A DNA stretch of 61,840 bases. Source: Bacilli bacterium. GTDB taxonomy: Bacteria; Bacillota_I; Bacilli_A; RFN20; CAG-826. Below the pieces are notes generated by a model. That model saw only the letters and a list, made by a program, of their open reading frames with translations, had not been told where the DNA came from and searched no databases. Made by a program: the position numbers and the translations under genes. The stretch lies in the NCBI GenBank assembly GCA_024408095.1, contig JAKSVI010000006.1, forward strand, positions 1-61,840, in the 5' to 3' direction. Below are positions 27,279 to 35,735 of the stretch, one piece after another (position 1 is the stretch's first letter; each line of letters begins with the position of its first letter).

Positions 27279-27563
27279 ATGGAAAAATTAAATAAGAGAG
27301 ATCTTGTTGAGTTAGTCGCCGAAAAAGCTCACCTTTCAAAAAAAGATGCAGAAGAAGCAATTGATGTTACATTCTCACTTATGGAAAAAGCTTTACTCTC
27401 TGGGAAAGAAGTCAATATTACAAATTTTGGCGTTTTGGTTCCAAAGATGAAGGGTGAAAGAATTGGCACCGATCCAAAAACTCATGAACACATTACTATA
27501 AAAGCCAAAAATTCTGTTATATTTAGACTTTCAAAAACTTTAAAATCAAAAATGAACAAATAA
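27279..27563 (+). CDS. hup: HU family DNA-binding protein
   Basis: 94 residues. Begins with the usual helical dimerisation part (LNKRDLVELVAEKAHLSKKDA), then a beta-arm region. The family signature normally reads GFG-x-F; here it is NFGVLVPKMKGERIGTDPKT. The basic arm residues are partly present. Bends and compacts DNA. It has its own leader and terminator, so it is likely monocistronic. The position after der fits the Bacillus der-hbs region with the genes between them lost. Confidence 0.93.
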   Translation: MEKLNKRDLVELVAEKAHLSKKDAEEAIDVTFSLMEKALLSGKEVNITNFGVLVPKMKGERIGTDPKTHEHITIKAKNSVIFRLSKTLKSKMNK

Positions 27564-27583
27564 GAACCATATAATCATAATTG

Positions 27584-27609
27584 GGACAACACAAAGTTGT
27601 CCTTTTTTT
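27584..27609 (+). terminator. hup terminator
   Basis: GGACAAC / GTTGTCC stem, loop ACAAA, seven T. The right arm TTGTCC doubles as the -35 box of the next gene. Confidence 0.92.
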
Positions 27610-27625
27610 GTAAAAGAATTAATAT
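27597..27625 (+). promoter_or_regulatory. Promoter of the CCA-type gene, overlapping the hup terminator
   Basis: TTGTCC at 27597-27602, 17-base spacer, TAATAT at 27620-27625, ATG at 27632. Again the transcript start should fall on the ATG. Confidence 0.6.
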
Positions 27626-27631
27626 TTTATC

Positions 27632-28324
27632 ATGGATTGTAAATTGATTTCTTTTCAAAAACTAGCGGACAAGTTTAAGCGATATGGTTTCTCCTTATAT
27701 CTTGTTGGTGGTGCTGTAAGAGATTATCTTCTGGGCAAACCACTAACAGATTTAGATGCTGTCACCGATGCTACACCTGATGATATTAAACAATATTTTG
27801 AAGGTGACTATTCATTCAAAAAATTTGGATTTGTAAGGCTTAATGAAGATGGAATGATTTTTGAGGTTACAACCTTACGAAAGGAATCAGAATATTTAGA
27901 CAGTAGGCATCCATCAAAAATAGTGTTTGTTAAAGAACTAGAAATAGATGTTGAAAGACGAGATTTCACAATTAATTCGATGTATCTTGATAGTAATTTA
28001 GATGTAATAGATTATGTTGGTGGGTTAGAAGATTTGAATAAGAAAATTATTAAAATAGTTGGCAATCCAAAAAAGAAATTTTCTGAAGATCCATTAAGAA
28101 TATTGCGCGCAATAAGATTTTCTATTGATCTTGAATTTTCAATCGAAAACCATACTAAAACCTCCATATTTGAGACGATTTCTCTTTTAGACAAATTAAA
28201 TCCTGAAAAAATAAAAGAAGAAATTTCTAAAATTAAAAGCAGCGACACCCAGCTCATTTATAAAACATTTGAATATTTTAATATTCTTAAGTTATTAAAA
28301 AGTGATAAAGTATTAGCACAATGA
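27632..28324 (+). CDS. CCA tRNA nucleotidyltransferase-like, short form
   Basis: 230 residues. Class II nucleotidyltransferase head: LVGGAVRDYLLGKPLTDLD holds the GG and DxD catalytic residues, followed by RRDFTINSMYLD and DPLRILRAIRFS. This enzyme group adds CCA to tRNA or A-tails to RNA. Typical members have 380-450 residues; this one ends after the neck domain and lacks the body and tail parts that bind the tRNA elbow. The only tRNA gene seen here encodes its CCA. The stop overlaps the dnaD start (ATGA), with no sign of a frameshifted remainder, so the short form seems real. It could be a CCA enzyme or a poly(A) polymerase. Confidence 0.82.
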   Translation: MDCKLISFQKLADKFKRYGFSLYLVGGAVRDYLLGKPLTDLDAVTDATPDDIKQYFEGDYSFKKFGFVRLNEDGMIFEVTTLRKESEYLDSRHPSKIVFVKELEIDVERRDFTINSMYLDSNLDVIDYVGGLEDLNKKIIKIVGNPKKKFSEDPLRILRAIRFSIDLEFSIENHTKTSIFETISLLDKLNPEKIKEEISKIKSSDTQLIYKTFEYFNILKLLKSDKVLAQ

Positions 28325-28974
28325 TTAACGAAGCCCTCGATTTTACATACTTACTATTAGAGAACTACAAGAAATTAAAAATTAACGAAAATGAAGTAGC
28401 TACTATTTTAATGGTGGAGCATTTAATTGAAGATGAGAATTCATTTGTTAATGCTGATCTCCTTTCTTTAAAGATGTCTCTTCCAGTTGCGGAGATAGAT
28501 AAAATTTTGTCTATGCTGTTGACCAAAGGATACATTGAATATTTGACTAAAGGCAAAAAAACAGTAACCACTTTAAATCCCTTGAAGGAAAAATTATTTA
28601 GTGAATTTACTTATACAGCCACAAAAGAAAGAGAAACTAATAAATCTGAAAAAGCGACATCTCAAATTAAGAAAGTTAATTCTACATTTGAAGTTTTGCT
28701 CGAAAGAGGTTTGTCTCCTATTGAACTTTCAAAAATTAGGGAATGGATAGAAGCTGGCTATAATGATGTGACTATTATTAACGCTTTAAAAGAAGCATTG
28801 TCTAAAGGCAAAAGAAGTTTAAGAAGTGTTGATAAAATCTTAGTGGCGTGGTCCCAAAGAGATGACTTAGAAACAGAAGGGCATACTTCTATTGATGAAA
28901 GTTGGGATAAAAATTTAGAAGAAACTATTAGAATTGCAAAGACACCATGGATAAATGGCAATGAAGATAAATAA
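28321..28974 (+). CDS. dnaD: DnaD-type primosome protein
   Basis: 217 residues. The N-terminal ~100 residues form a winged-helix domain (VADLLSLKMSLPVAEIDKI-like region, then LLTKGYIEYLTKG). A Lys/Glu/Ser linker leads to the C-terminal DnaD-like domain with LERGLSPIELSKIREWIEAG and IINALKEALSKGKRSL. DnaD helps load the helicase at replication start. It sits between the CCA-type gene and nth, as in Bacillus. End overlaps nth by 20 bases. Confidence 0.9.
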   Translation: MINEALDFTYLLLENYKKLKINENEVATILMVEHLIEDENSFVNADLLSLKMSLPVAEIDKILSMLLTKGYIEYLTKGKKTVTTLNPLKEKLFSEFTYTATKERETNKSEKATSQIKKVNSTFEVLLERGLSPIELSKIREWIEAGYNDVTIINALKEALSKGKRSLRSVDKILVAWSQRDDLETEGHTSIDESWDKNLEETIRIAKTPWINGNEDK

Positions 28975-29584
28975 TAAAATAGACTTAATACAAGATTATA
29001 TGAATGAGCTCCTTCCAAACGTTGGTTGTGAGCTATTTTATTCAAAGGATTACGAACTAGTTATTGCTGTTATGTTGAGCGCTCAGACGACTGATAAGTC
29101 TGTTAATAATGTGACAACAAAACTTTTTAAAGATTATAAAACACTAGAATCCCTACAGAAAGCAAGTATTGAGACAATCGAATCATATTTAAAACCGCTT
29201 GGATTATACAAAAACAAAGCTCGATATTTAAAAGAAATTGTTGACGTCCTTATTAATAAATTTTCATCAACTGTTCCAAGCGATAAAAAACTATTGATGG
29301 AATTGCCTGGTGTAGGCAATAAAACTGCCGGCGTTATTCGCGCTGAAATATTTAAAATACCTGATTTCCCTGTTGATACACATATAAAAAGAATATCTTC
29401 ATTATTAAAATTATCTAATGAAACAGATCCAACAAAAATTGAAAATGATTTGAAAAGAACATTTCCAAAATCAAATTGGATAAAACTACATCATCAATTT
29501 ATTCATTTCGGAAGGTATTATTGTAAGGCAATTAATCCTTTTTGTAAAAATTGCAAATTGCGTGAAATTTGCTGCAAAAACTAG
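28955..29584 (+). CDS. nth: Endonuclease III
   Basis: 209 residues. Base-excision-repair glycosylase/AP lyase for oxidised pyrimidines. Features: VIAVMLSAQTTDKSVN, helix-hairpin-helix LPGVGNKTAGVI with the catalytic lysine, DTHIKRIS with the catalytic aspartate, and the C-terminal [4Fe-4S] ligands as C-x6-C-x2-C-x5-C in CKAINPFCKNCKLREICC. There are two in-frame ATGs six bases apart (28955 and 28961); either is possible. It converges with recU, eight bases apart, with no clear hairpin between them. Confidence 0.97.
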   Translation: MAMKINNKIDLIQDYMNELLPNVGCELFYSKDYELVIAVMLSAQTTDKSVNNVTTKLFKDYKTLESLQKASIETIESYLKPLGLYKNKARYLKEIVDVLINKFSSTVPSDKKLLMELPGVGNKTAGVIRAEIFKIPDFPVDTHIKRISSLLKLSNETDPTKIENDLKRTFPKSNWIKLHHQFIHFGRYYCKAINPFCKNCKLREICCKN

Positions 29585-29591
29585 ATATTTT

Positions 29592-30188
29592 TTACAATTT
29601 AAAGTATTTTTCTATAACTGCATCAATATAAAAAAGTCTAGGTGAATATCCTTGTTTTATAATGATTCCTTCTTTTTCAAATGTTTCTAATGGAATAGAT
29701 TTTCGTGGATTATGTTCAAAGTAGTCAATTACAAATTTTGCATCTAATAAAAATACTTTTGAGAGTGTTTGAAATTCGACAATAAAAAATGCAATCCCAT
29801 CATGTTTTAAAACATTCTTAAGGTGTTCTATTTGATGTGAGGAGATGTTGCTCAATGGAAAAGAAGTTTTGCTTTTTGTATTCTTAGCTTCGAAATCTAT
29901 ATATTTACCCCTGTACACGCCGTTATAGTCTGTTGTTGATTGCTTTTCAAAATATGCGTTTGTAATGATTGCACCTCTTGAGTAATCTACCTTAACAACA
30001 TTTATAGGCGTAGGCCTTTTTGTTATTAAACAAATACCGTGCTCCTTGTACCATTCGTTTGATGCATTTATATCATCCTCCAAATTCATTCCTCTGTTGC
30101 CAGAAGAAACTATCCTTTTTGGAGAGTTGCTTGATATAGCCCTCTTTTTAGTATCGACAAATGGTTGGCCAGATGGGTATTTAATCAT
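29592..30188 (-). CDS. recU: Holliday junction resolvase RecU
   Basis: 198 residues. Cuts four-way junctions in recombination and chromosome separation. The active site is visible in the TTDYNGVYRGKYIDFEAKNT region (Asp, Asp/Glu, Lys) and the later HQIEHLKNVLKHDGIAFFIV block is typical. Its ATG lies on the stop of the exonuclease gene upstream (ends meet at 30188), so they share a transcript. In Bacillus recU is joined to ponA; here ponA is not present. Confidence 0.93.
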   Translation of the reverse strand: MIKYPSGQPFVDTKKRAISSNSPKRIVSSGNRGMNLEDDINASNEWYKEHGICLITKRPTPINVVKVDYSRGAIITNAYFEKQSTTDYNGVYRGKYIDFEAKNTKSKTSFPLSNISSHQIEHLKNVLKHDGIAFFIVEFQTLSKVFLLDAKFVIDYFEHNPRKSIPLETFEKEGIIIKQGYSPRLFYIDAVIEKYFKL

Positions 30189-30916
30189 TATTCTAGATAT
30201 TTCCTAGCTTCATCTTTAAATTCTTCTGCAGAAACATTTTGTCCAGCAGCAAGTTTTGCAATGACATTTTTAACAGGAACAGGAAGATTGTTACCTCTTT
30301 TGAGAACTTTTAAATATTCATCAAGAGTTAGACTTTTTCTTTTAAGAAATTCAACATACAAATAGGCAAGAGAGATAGCATCAAATTCTGGATCATGCGG
30401 GTTGCCTTCTACCTTAACTCCATATAGTTCACAATAGTGGACTAGACTCATTGGATTATATTTGTCATCTCTCACAAATTCTGAAATTAATGTTGAAAAA
30501 TCTATGTAATTCTTCATTATTATTGAGCAAATTTCACGTGGAGCGTCTAAATTATACATAACTGATTGGCTTAAAATTCTCATGTCGTGATTGCCAAATG
30601 TTACGAACGACATATTTTTAGAAAAATGAATCCCACAATATTTTTTAAAGAGTTCCATTGCTTTTCTAAAACAAACGCCATTTTCTTTTAAAACTGTATC
30701 ATTGATGCCTGTTAAATTAGTTACATATGTGCCGATTTTATTTTTTGCTTTTACATAGCATTTGAACGGTTTCTTGAATGCTTTTACAGTTCCATTTTTA
30801 TTTACTTTCGCAATTATGGCGCCCATCGCAATCATTTCGTGGCTAAATTGAGTTCCTTCAAAGTCCATAAATGCGATATATTGATGTTTTTTTAGAAGTT
30901 TTTCTATTTTTTTCAT
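30188..30916 (-). CDS. DEDDh 3'-5' exonuclease (DnaQ-like)
   Basis: 242 residues from the ATG at 30916. A longer frame starting with TTG at 30955 is rejected because that TTG is the -35 box of the gene's own promoter. The three exonuclease motifs are present: FMDFEGT (motif I), NHDMRIL (II) and HDPEFDAISLAY (III, with the His of the DEDDh class). The family includes proofreading subunits and RNases such as KapD; which it is cannot be read here. It is coupled to recU, which hints at a role in DNA repair or recombination. Confidence 0.87.
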   Translation of the reverse strand: MKKIEKLLKKHQYIAFMDFEGTQFSHEMIAMGAIIAKVNKNGTVKAFKKPFKCYVKAKNKIGTYVTNLTGINDTVLKENGVCFRKAMELFKKYCGIHFSKNMSFVTFGNHDMRILSQSVMYNLDAPREICSIIMKNYIDFSTLISEFVRDDKYNPMSLVHYCELYGVKVEGNPHDPEFDAISLAYLYVEFLKRKSLTLDEYLKVLKRGNNLPVPVKNVIAKLAAGQNVSAEEFKDEARKYLE

Positions 30917-30926
30917 AGTTTCTATT

Positions 30927-30955
30927 ATTATAAGGAAATATTTCTCTTTTTTCAA
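30927..30955 (-). promoter_or_regulatory. Promoter of the exonuclease-recU operon
   Basis: Reverse strand TTGAAA (30955-30950), exact 17-base spacer, TATAAT (30932-30927). The ATG at 30916 follows by ten bases, leaving only a leader of about four bases. Confidence 0.8.
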
Positions 30956-31012
30956 TGAAAAAAGATTGAATAACTATGCTTATTATTATATTATAATAAC
31001 GAGGCAGTAATA

Positions 31013-31372
31013 GTGATTAAACTTAATTTAACATCTGAAAAAGTTTTAAATGAAGAATTTAAGCCAGTACCACACGGATATGATCCATTAATGGTTGATC
31101 GTTTCTTCGATAAGATGTTAGAGGATTACCGAATTGTTGAAGAAAATATTCTGTTGTCAAAACAAGAATATATCGATCTTCTGAAAAAAATTGAAAATCT
31201 TACCAAGCAGAGTAAAGATTTAGAAATTCAAAATTCACGTTTAAATTCTAGACTGTCAAATATTAAACCAACAGATTTGGTCACTTCTGACAATGTTGAT
31301 TTAATCAAAAAGGTGAATGCCTATGAAAGATATATTTATTTTCTAGGACATGACCCAAAAGAAGCTTTATAA
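31013..31372 (+). CDS. gpsB: DivIVA/GpsB-type cell division protein
   Basis: 119 residues. Starts with GTG; Shine-Dalgarno GAGG 8 bases before it. The N-terminal part LNEEFKPVPHGYDPLMVDRFFDKM is the lipid-binding DivIVA motif and is followed by a coiled coil up to about residue 90. The short length and position just before rnpB match GpsB, which coordinates division with cell-wall synthesis in Firmicutes. The last ~30 bases of the gene contain the rnpB promoter. Confidence 0.88.
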   Translation: MIKLNLTSEKVLNEEFKPVPHGYDPLMVDRFFDKMLEDYRIVEENILLSKQEYIDLLKKIENLTKQSKDLEIQNSRLNSRLSNIKPTDLVTSDNVDLIKKVNAYERYIYFLGHDPKEAL

Positions 31373-31373
31373 A
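31345..31373 (+). promoter_or_regulatory. rnpB promoter inside the end of gpsB
   Basis: AGGACA at 31345-31350, 17-base spacer, TATAAA at 31368-31373. The predicted start (~31380) agrees with the 5' end of helix P1 of the RNA. Confidence 0.6.
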
Positions 31374-31376
31374 ATT

Positions 31377-31713
31377 ACTTCGATCTGGATAATTGCTGGC
31401 TTCGGCTAGAGGAAAGTCCATGCTCACACAATCTGCGACGATTGTAGTGATTACGCTAGCGGAAAAAATAACGCTAGGCACGTAGGAGTACGTGACGGCG
31501 GTAGATGACCTAAAGGAAACCATGGTCAAAAACCTGAAAGTGCCACAGTGACGGAGCTTAATAGAAATATTAAGGTGGAACGCGGTAAACCCCATAAGTG
31601 AGAAACCCAAATTTGGTAGGGGAAATTCTTGAGGAGAATTGAATCTAAAAGAATAAGCATTGCTTAGATAAATAATTATCCTAGACAAAACATGGCTTAC
31701 AGGATCGAACACT
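31377..31713 (+). ncRNA. rnpB: RNase P RNA, Bacillus (B) type
   Basis: Catalytic RNA of RNase P, which cuts tRNA 5' leaders. The universally conserved blocks are present: GAGGAAAGTCCATGCTC, GAAAGTGCCACAGTGACGG, GTGGAACGCGGTAAACCCC, GAGAAACCCAAATTTGGTAG and ACAAAACATGGCTTACAG. Helix P1 closes it: TTCGATC (31379-31385) pairs with GATCGAA (31703-31709). The AAACCCAAATTTGGTAGGGG block and overall layout match the B-type of Bacilli. The exact ends are estimated to within a few bases. Confidence 0.97.
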
Positions 31714-31731
31714 CAATTAAAAGGAGCAAAT

Positions 31732-32391
31732 ATGAACCTTCCAACAAAAATTACATTTAGTAGAATTATTGCAATTGTTGTCTTAATATTGACACTATTT
31801 GTTTTATTTATTGTCAAACAATTTAATCCTGGTTTTATATCCCCAGATTTAGGAAATAGTGGTATAAATGCTGTATTTTTAGCGGTATTTGTTTTCTTTT
31901 TAATCGCTAGTTACACTGACCATTTAGATGGTAAATTGGCAAGAAAAAATAATCAAGTAACTGCATTAGGCAAATTCCTAGATCCTGTTGCAGATAAGTT
32001 ATTAATAAATTCAATGGTTATATTTTTGATTGCGCCTCAAATCTTTGCAAGTTATGCACCAAATCAAATGGGTTTTTGCATGTGGTGTGCAATCTTACTT
32101 GTAGCCAGAGATATTGTTGTTGATGCATTAAGGTTTATCGCTGCTGAAAAAGGAGTAGTTATTGCTGCCAATATTTTTGGAAAACTAAAGACAGTTTTAG
32201 AAATGGTTGCTATTTGTTTTGTTTTGCTTAATGACTGGCCATTTGCCCTCATATATGGAACTAACTGTCCAAAAGGATTAACCGTGACAGACTTCCTTGT
32301 TTATTTAGCTACATTAGCTTCTGTTGTGTCAGGAATTATTTATGTTGTTCAGAATAGAAAAGTTTTTATAGGAGACAAATCTCATGACTAA
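31732..32391 (+). CDS. pgsA: CDP-diacylglycerol-glycerol-3-phosphate 3-phosphatidyltransferase
   Basis: 219 residues with several transmembrane helices. Makes phosphatidylglycerol phosphate. The CDP-alcohol phosphotransferase motif DG-x2-AR-x8-G-x3-D-x3-D is exact in DGKLARKNNQVTALGKFLDP and the following VAD. Strong Shine-Dalgarno AAGGAG. It overlaps the CinA-type gene by eight bases. Together with PlsC and the lipid kinase at the far end of the window, it outlines the phospholipid pathway. Confidence 0.95.
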   Translation: MNLPTKITFSRIIAIVVLILTLFVLFIVKQFNPGFISPDLGNSGINAVFLAVFVFFLIASYTDHLDGKLARKNNQVTALGKFLDPVADKLLINSMVIFLIAPQIFASYAPNQMGFCMWCAILLVARDIVVDALRFIAAEKGVVIAANIFGKLKTVLEMVAICFVLLNDWPFALIYGTNCPKGLTVTDFLVYLATLASVVSGIIYVVQNRKVFIGDKSHD

Positions 32392-32854
32392 AGAAGAAAT
32401 TGCAAAAATATTTAGAGAAAAAGGCAAAACATTAGGTTGTGCCGAATCTTTTACTGGAGGTTTATTTGCTTCTGAAATTGTTTCTATACCAGGAGCGAGT
32501 CACTTTTTTAAAGGTGGTTTTGTTACATATGCTACCGAAGAAAAGAAAAGAGTTTTGGGTATTGGATATGCTGATTTAGATAAATATGGTGTCGTATCTC
32601 AAGAAACAGCAGGAGCTATGGCTTCTCATGCAAAATCTTTGTTAGGTGTTGATTATTGTGTTGCTTTTACAGGCAACGCTGGTCCAGATGTTATGGAAAA
32701 TAAACCAGTTGGAGAAGTCTATATAGCAGTAGCTTTTGATAGGTGCGTGCGCGTGTATCAATATAATTTTAATGGCACCAGATCAGAGATAAGAAATCAG
32801 GCTGTTGAGACTGCTTACGAAATACTTTTTTCAACAATTTCACAATTTAATTAA
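32384..32854 (+). CDS. pncC: CinA C-terminal-type nicotinamide-nucleotide amidase
   Basis: 156 residues. Only the amidase half of CinA: GCAESFTGGLFASEI, SIPGASHFFKGGFVTYA, VSQETAGAMA and AFTGNAGPD are family signatures. It converts nicotinamide mononucleotide to nicotinic acid mononucleotide. The N-terminal CinA domain is missing, a common form in small genomes. In Bacillus cinA precedes recA as here. Confidence 0.93.
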   Translation: MTKEEIAKIFREKGKTLGCAESFTGGLFASEIVSIPGASHFFKGGFVTYATEEKKRVLGIGYADLDKYGVVSQETAGAMASHAKSLLGVDYCVAFTGNAGPDVMENKPVGEVYIAVAFDRCVRVYQYNFNGTRSEIRNQAVETAYEILFSTISQFN

Positions 32855-32903
32855 TAAAATTTAACATTTTCCTCGAACTATATATAGTAAGAGGTACACT
32901 TTT

Positions 32904-33905
32904 ATGGAAAAAGACGAAAACAAAAACTTAGAAGAGACACTAAAAGAAATCCAAAAGATTTTTGGAAAAGGTAGTGTCATGAAGCTTGGCGAACGCGAAG
33001 CTGTTGATGTGGATGTTATCCCATCAGGATCACTGCTTTTAAATGAAGCTTTAGGAGTGGGCGGATATCCAAAAGGGCGAATTATTGAAATATTTGGTCC
33101 TGAAAGTAGTGGAAAAACTACACTTGCTCTTCACGCAATTGCGGAGTGTCAAAAGCAAGGAGGACGTGCGGCATTTATTGATGCAGAGCACGCAATTGAT
33201 CCAGTTTATGCAAAGAACTTGGACGTTAACGTTGATGAATTGATTCTTTCTCAACCAGATTGTGGAGAACAAGGATTAGAAATCGTTCAGATGTTGGCAA
33301 ACTCTGGCGCAATTAATTTAATTGTTGTTGACAGCGTTGCTGCTTTAGTTCCTCAAGCCGAACTTGATGGAGAAATGGGCGATAATTCTGTTGGCTTACA
33401 AGCTAGATTAATGAGCAAAGCAATGAGAAAACTTGCTGGTGTGTTAAACAAGAAAGAATGTGCAGTTATTTTCATTAATCAATTAAGAGAAAAAGTCGGA
33501 GTTATGTATGGCAACCCCGAAACCACTTCTGGAGGAAGAGCTCTAAAATTCTATGCATCAATTCGAATCGACATTAGAAGAACAGAAGCCTTAAAGGATT
33601 CAGATGGAATTTTTGGTAACACATGCCGAATTAAAGTTGTTAAAAATAAGGTCGCACCGCCATTTAGAACTTGCGATATTGACATTATTTATGGGCAAGG
33701 AATTTCCAAAACAGGTGAAGTTTTAAATCTTGCCACTGATCTAGGAATTATTAAAAGAAGTGGCGCTTGGTTCGAATATCAAGGAAATAAAATTGCACAA
33801 GGAAAAGATGCGGCGAAAAACTATCTAAAATCTAACCCAGAAGTTAATGAGGAGATTTTGGAAAAGATCAAAGAAATTAAAAAGCAACAAGAAGAACAGC
33901 AATAA
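32904..33905 (+). CDS. recA: Recombinase RecA
   Basis: 333 residues. Walker [13 protein letters not shown]-like region [11 protein letters not shown], Walker [11 protein letters not shown], and the L2 loop with [20 protein letters not shown]. Strand exchange and SOS coprotease. The C-terminal acidic tail is short and Glu/Gln/Lys-rich. Upstream sequence contains CGAACTATATATAG, whose first five bases match a LexA half-site, and the same motif occurs before the ABC operon at 43186, so SOS control is uncertain. Confidence 0.98.
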   Translation: MEKDENKNLEETLKEIQKIFGKGSVMKLGEREAVDVDVIPSGSLLLNEALGVGGYPKGRIIEIFGPESSGKTTLALHAIAECQKQGGRAAFIDAEHAIDPVYAKNLDVNVDELILSQPDCGEQGLEIVQMLANSGAINLIVVDSVAALVPQAELDGEMGDNSVGLQARLMSKAMRKLAGVLNKKECAVIFINQLREKVGVMYGNPETTSGGRALKFYASIRIDIRRTEALKDSDGIFGNTCRIKVVKNKVAPPFRTCDIDIIYGQGISKTGEVLNLATDLGIIKRSGAWFEYQGNKIAQGKDAAKNYLKSNPEVNEEILEKIKEIKKQQEEQQ

Positions 33906-33913
33906 TCCCCCCT

Positions 33914-33952
33914 ATAGAAAATTGGGCCATTAAAATTGGCTCAATTTTCTAT
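33914..33952 (+). terminator. recA terminator
   Basis: A 16-base stem (ATAGAAAATTGGGCCA with TGGCTCAATTTTCTAT, one G-T pair), 7-base loop, T-rich right arm. Confidence 0.75.
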
Positions 33953-33986
33953 TCTAAAAATGTTGCATTTATTATATAATAAAGAC

Positions 33987-34119
33987 GTACCTGCGGAAGG
34001 TACTTACCTATAGATTCTCTTTTGAGAAATTTAATTTTCAGGATTAGTCCTGTTATATATAAAATAGACTTCAAAAATTTTTTTGGGGTGTTTTAGGTAA
34101 ATTAATAGCTAAGCTATTA
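33987..34119 (+). ncRNA. Structured untranslated RNA upstream of rny
   Basis: The 190 bases from the recA terminator to the rny ATG hold no gene but several exact pairings: GTACCT/AGGTAC hairpin (33987-34003), closing stem TTACCTA (34004-34010) with TAGGTAA (34094-34100), inside it the hairpins TTCTC-TTTT-GAGAA and CAGGA-TTAG-TCCTG, and after it TAATAG/CTATTA (34103-34119). A TATAAT at 33976 would start transcription just before the first hairpin. The arrangement suggests a leader switch or an sRNA. I do not match it to a known riboswitch class. Confidence 0.45.
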
Positions 34120-34141
34120 CATATATAGAAAGGAAAACCTT

Positions 34142-35707
34142 ATGTCAGCAGAATTTGCTACTGTCGGACTTCCAATTATTACAGCTGTAGTTGGCCTTTT
34201 AGTTGGCGCTCTTCTTGTTTTCTTTATTCCTTTATTTAAGAAACAAAGAGATTCAGCAAAAGGATCAAAAATTATTAGAGAAGCCGAAATCAAGGCTGAG
34301 CACCTTGTGAAAAATGCTCAATTAGACGGAAAACAAGTTGTTAATGAAATGAAACTTGAAGCCGAAAAAGAAATCAGAGAGAAAAAAAGTGAATTCGCCT
34401 CTCTTGAAAACAAATTAATTCAAAGAGAGGCCAACATCGATCGTCGTGATGGAGCTTTGATTCAAAAAGAAAATGCACTTGATGAAAAGAATGAGACATT
34501 AAATCGCAGATTAAAAGACGTTGATAAAAAAGAAGCTCAATTACAAGCGAAAATCGATAGTATTATTGTCGAACTTGAAAAAGTCGCCCAAATGTCTACT
34601 CAAGAAGCTAAAGATGAACTCTTTGCTCGTGTTGAAAGTAAAGTTTCAACTGAATTAGCAGTCTTTATCAAAAACAAAGAAGAAGAAGCTCGTGAAACAA
34701 GCGCTCAAAAAGCTCAAGAATTATTGGGACTTGCTATTTCTAAATATGCTCAAGAAGTGACAACAGAAAAAACAGTTAATGTTGTTGCCTTGCCTAGTGA
34801 TGAGATGAAAGGCAGAATCATTGGACGTGAAGGTAGAAACATTCGTTCATTAGAACAATTATTAGGTGTTGATTTAATTATTGATGATACACCAGAAGTT
34901 ATCACTGTTAGTTGTTTCAACCCAATCAGAAGAGAAATTGCTACAAAATCTCTTGAAGCATTAATTAAAGATGGACGTATTCAGCCAGGCAGAATTGAAG
35001 AAATTGTTGAAAAATGTAAACAAGAAGTTGAAGAAACCATCCATAAAACTGGACAAGATGTTGCATTTAAACTTGGATTACCAAGAATTAACAAAGAACT
35101 TTTAGACTATATTGGAAGGTTACGTTATCGTACTTCATTTGGTCAAAATGCTTTAGACCATTCAATTGAAGTTGCATATTTGACAGGTGCAATGGCAGCC
35201 GAATTAGGCTTGGATGTCAATTTAGCTAAACGTGCTGGATTATTACACGATGTTGGCAAAGCTGTTGATTTTGAAACAGAAGGAAGCCATGTTGATTTAG
35301 GAAGCAAACTCGCTAAAAAATATGGCGAACCAGAGGTCGTTATCAATTCTATTGAATCGCATCATGGAGATACAGAAGCAAAATTTGTTATCTCTCATTT
35401 AGTTCAAGCCGCAGATACTTTATCAGCCGCTAGACCTGGTGCTAGAAGTGAAATGTTAGAAAATTACATTCAAAGAATTGAAAAACTTGAAGAAATTTGC
35501 AAATCATATGATGGTGTATATCAAAGCTACGCCATGCAATCCGGTCGTGAATTAAGAGTTATGGTTATTCCTGATAAAATCGATGACATTGGAGCATTTA
35601 AATTAGCACGTGAAATACGCGAAAGAATTGAAAATGAAATGACTTATCCAGGTCAAATTAAAGTTTCTGTTATTCGTGAATATCGCGCTATTGAAACAGC
35701 AAAATAA
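34142..35707 (+). CDS. rny: Ribonuclease Y
   Basis: 521 residues. Membrane-anchored endoribonuclease that starts mRNA decay in Firmicutes. N-terminal transmembrane helix ([16 protein letters not shown]), a long coiled coil to about residue 190, KH domain with [19 protein letters not shown], and HD domain with [23 protein letters not shown] and IESHHGD. Length and layout are standard. Shine-Dalgarno AAAGGA. First gene of the run rny-ymdB-miaB-ymcA. Confidence 0.97.
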   Translation: MSAEFATVGLPIITAVVGLLVGALLVFFIPLFKKQRDSAKGSKIIREAEIKAEHLVKNAQLDGKQVVNEMKLEAEKEIREKKSEFASLENKLIQREANIDRRDGALIQKENALDEKNETLNRRLKDVDKKEAQLQAKIDSIIVELEKVAQMSTQEAKDELFARVESKVSTELAVFIKNKEEEARETSAQKAQELLGLAISKYAQEVTTEKTVNVVALPSDEMKGRIIGREGRNIRSLEQLLGVDLIIDDTPEVITVSCFNPIRREIATKSLEALIKDGRIQPGRIEEIVEKCKQEVEETIHKTGQDVAFKLGLPRINKELLDYIGRLRYRTSFGQNALDHSIEVAYLTGAMAAELGLDVNLAKRAGLLHDVGKAVDFETEGSHVDLGSKLAKKYGEPEVVINSIESHHGDTEAKFVISHLVQAADTLSAARPGARSEMLENYIQRIEKLEEICKSYDGVYQSYAMQSGRELRVMVIPDKIDDIGAFKLAREIRERIENEMTYPGQIKVSVIREYRAIETAK

Positions 35708-35735
35708 CTTTATTGCATAGAAAGCACAATATATT

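Noticed and set aside
30530-30545. ParS-like sequence containing TTTCACGTGGAG
   Set aside because: Only about 11 of 16 bases match the parS consensus, and it is inside the exonuclease coding region.
30917-30955. Upstream TTG start for the DEDDh exonuclease
   Set aside because: The TTG is the -35 box of the promoter for the gene, so it would not be transcribed from that promoter.
33987-34003. CTGCGGAAGG as a possible SRP RNA core
   Set aside because: The required GGAAGCAGC loop and the second asymmetric loop are absent, and the surrounding helices do not match.
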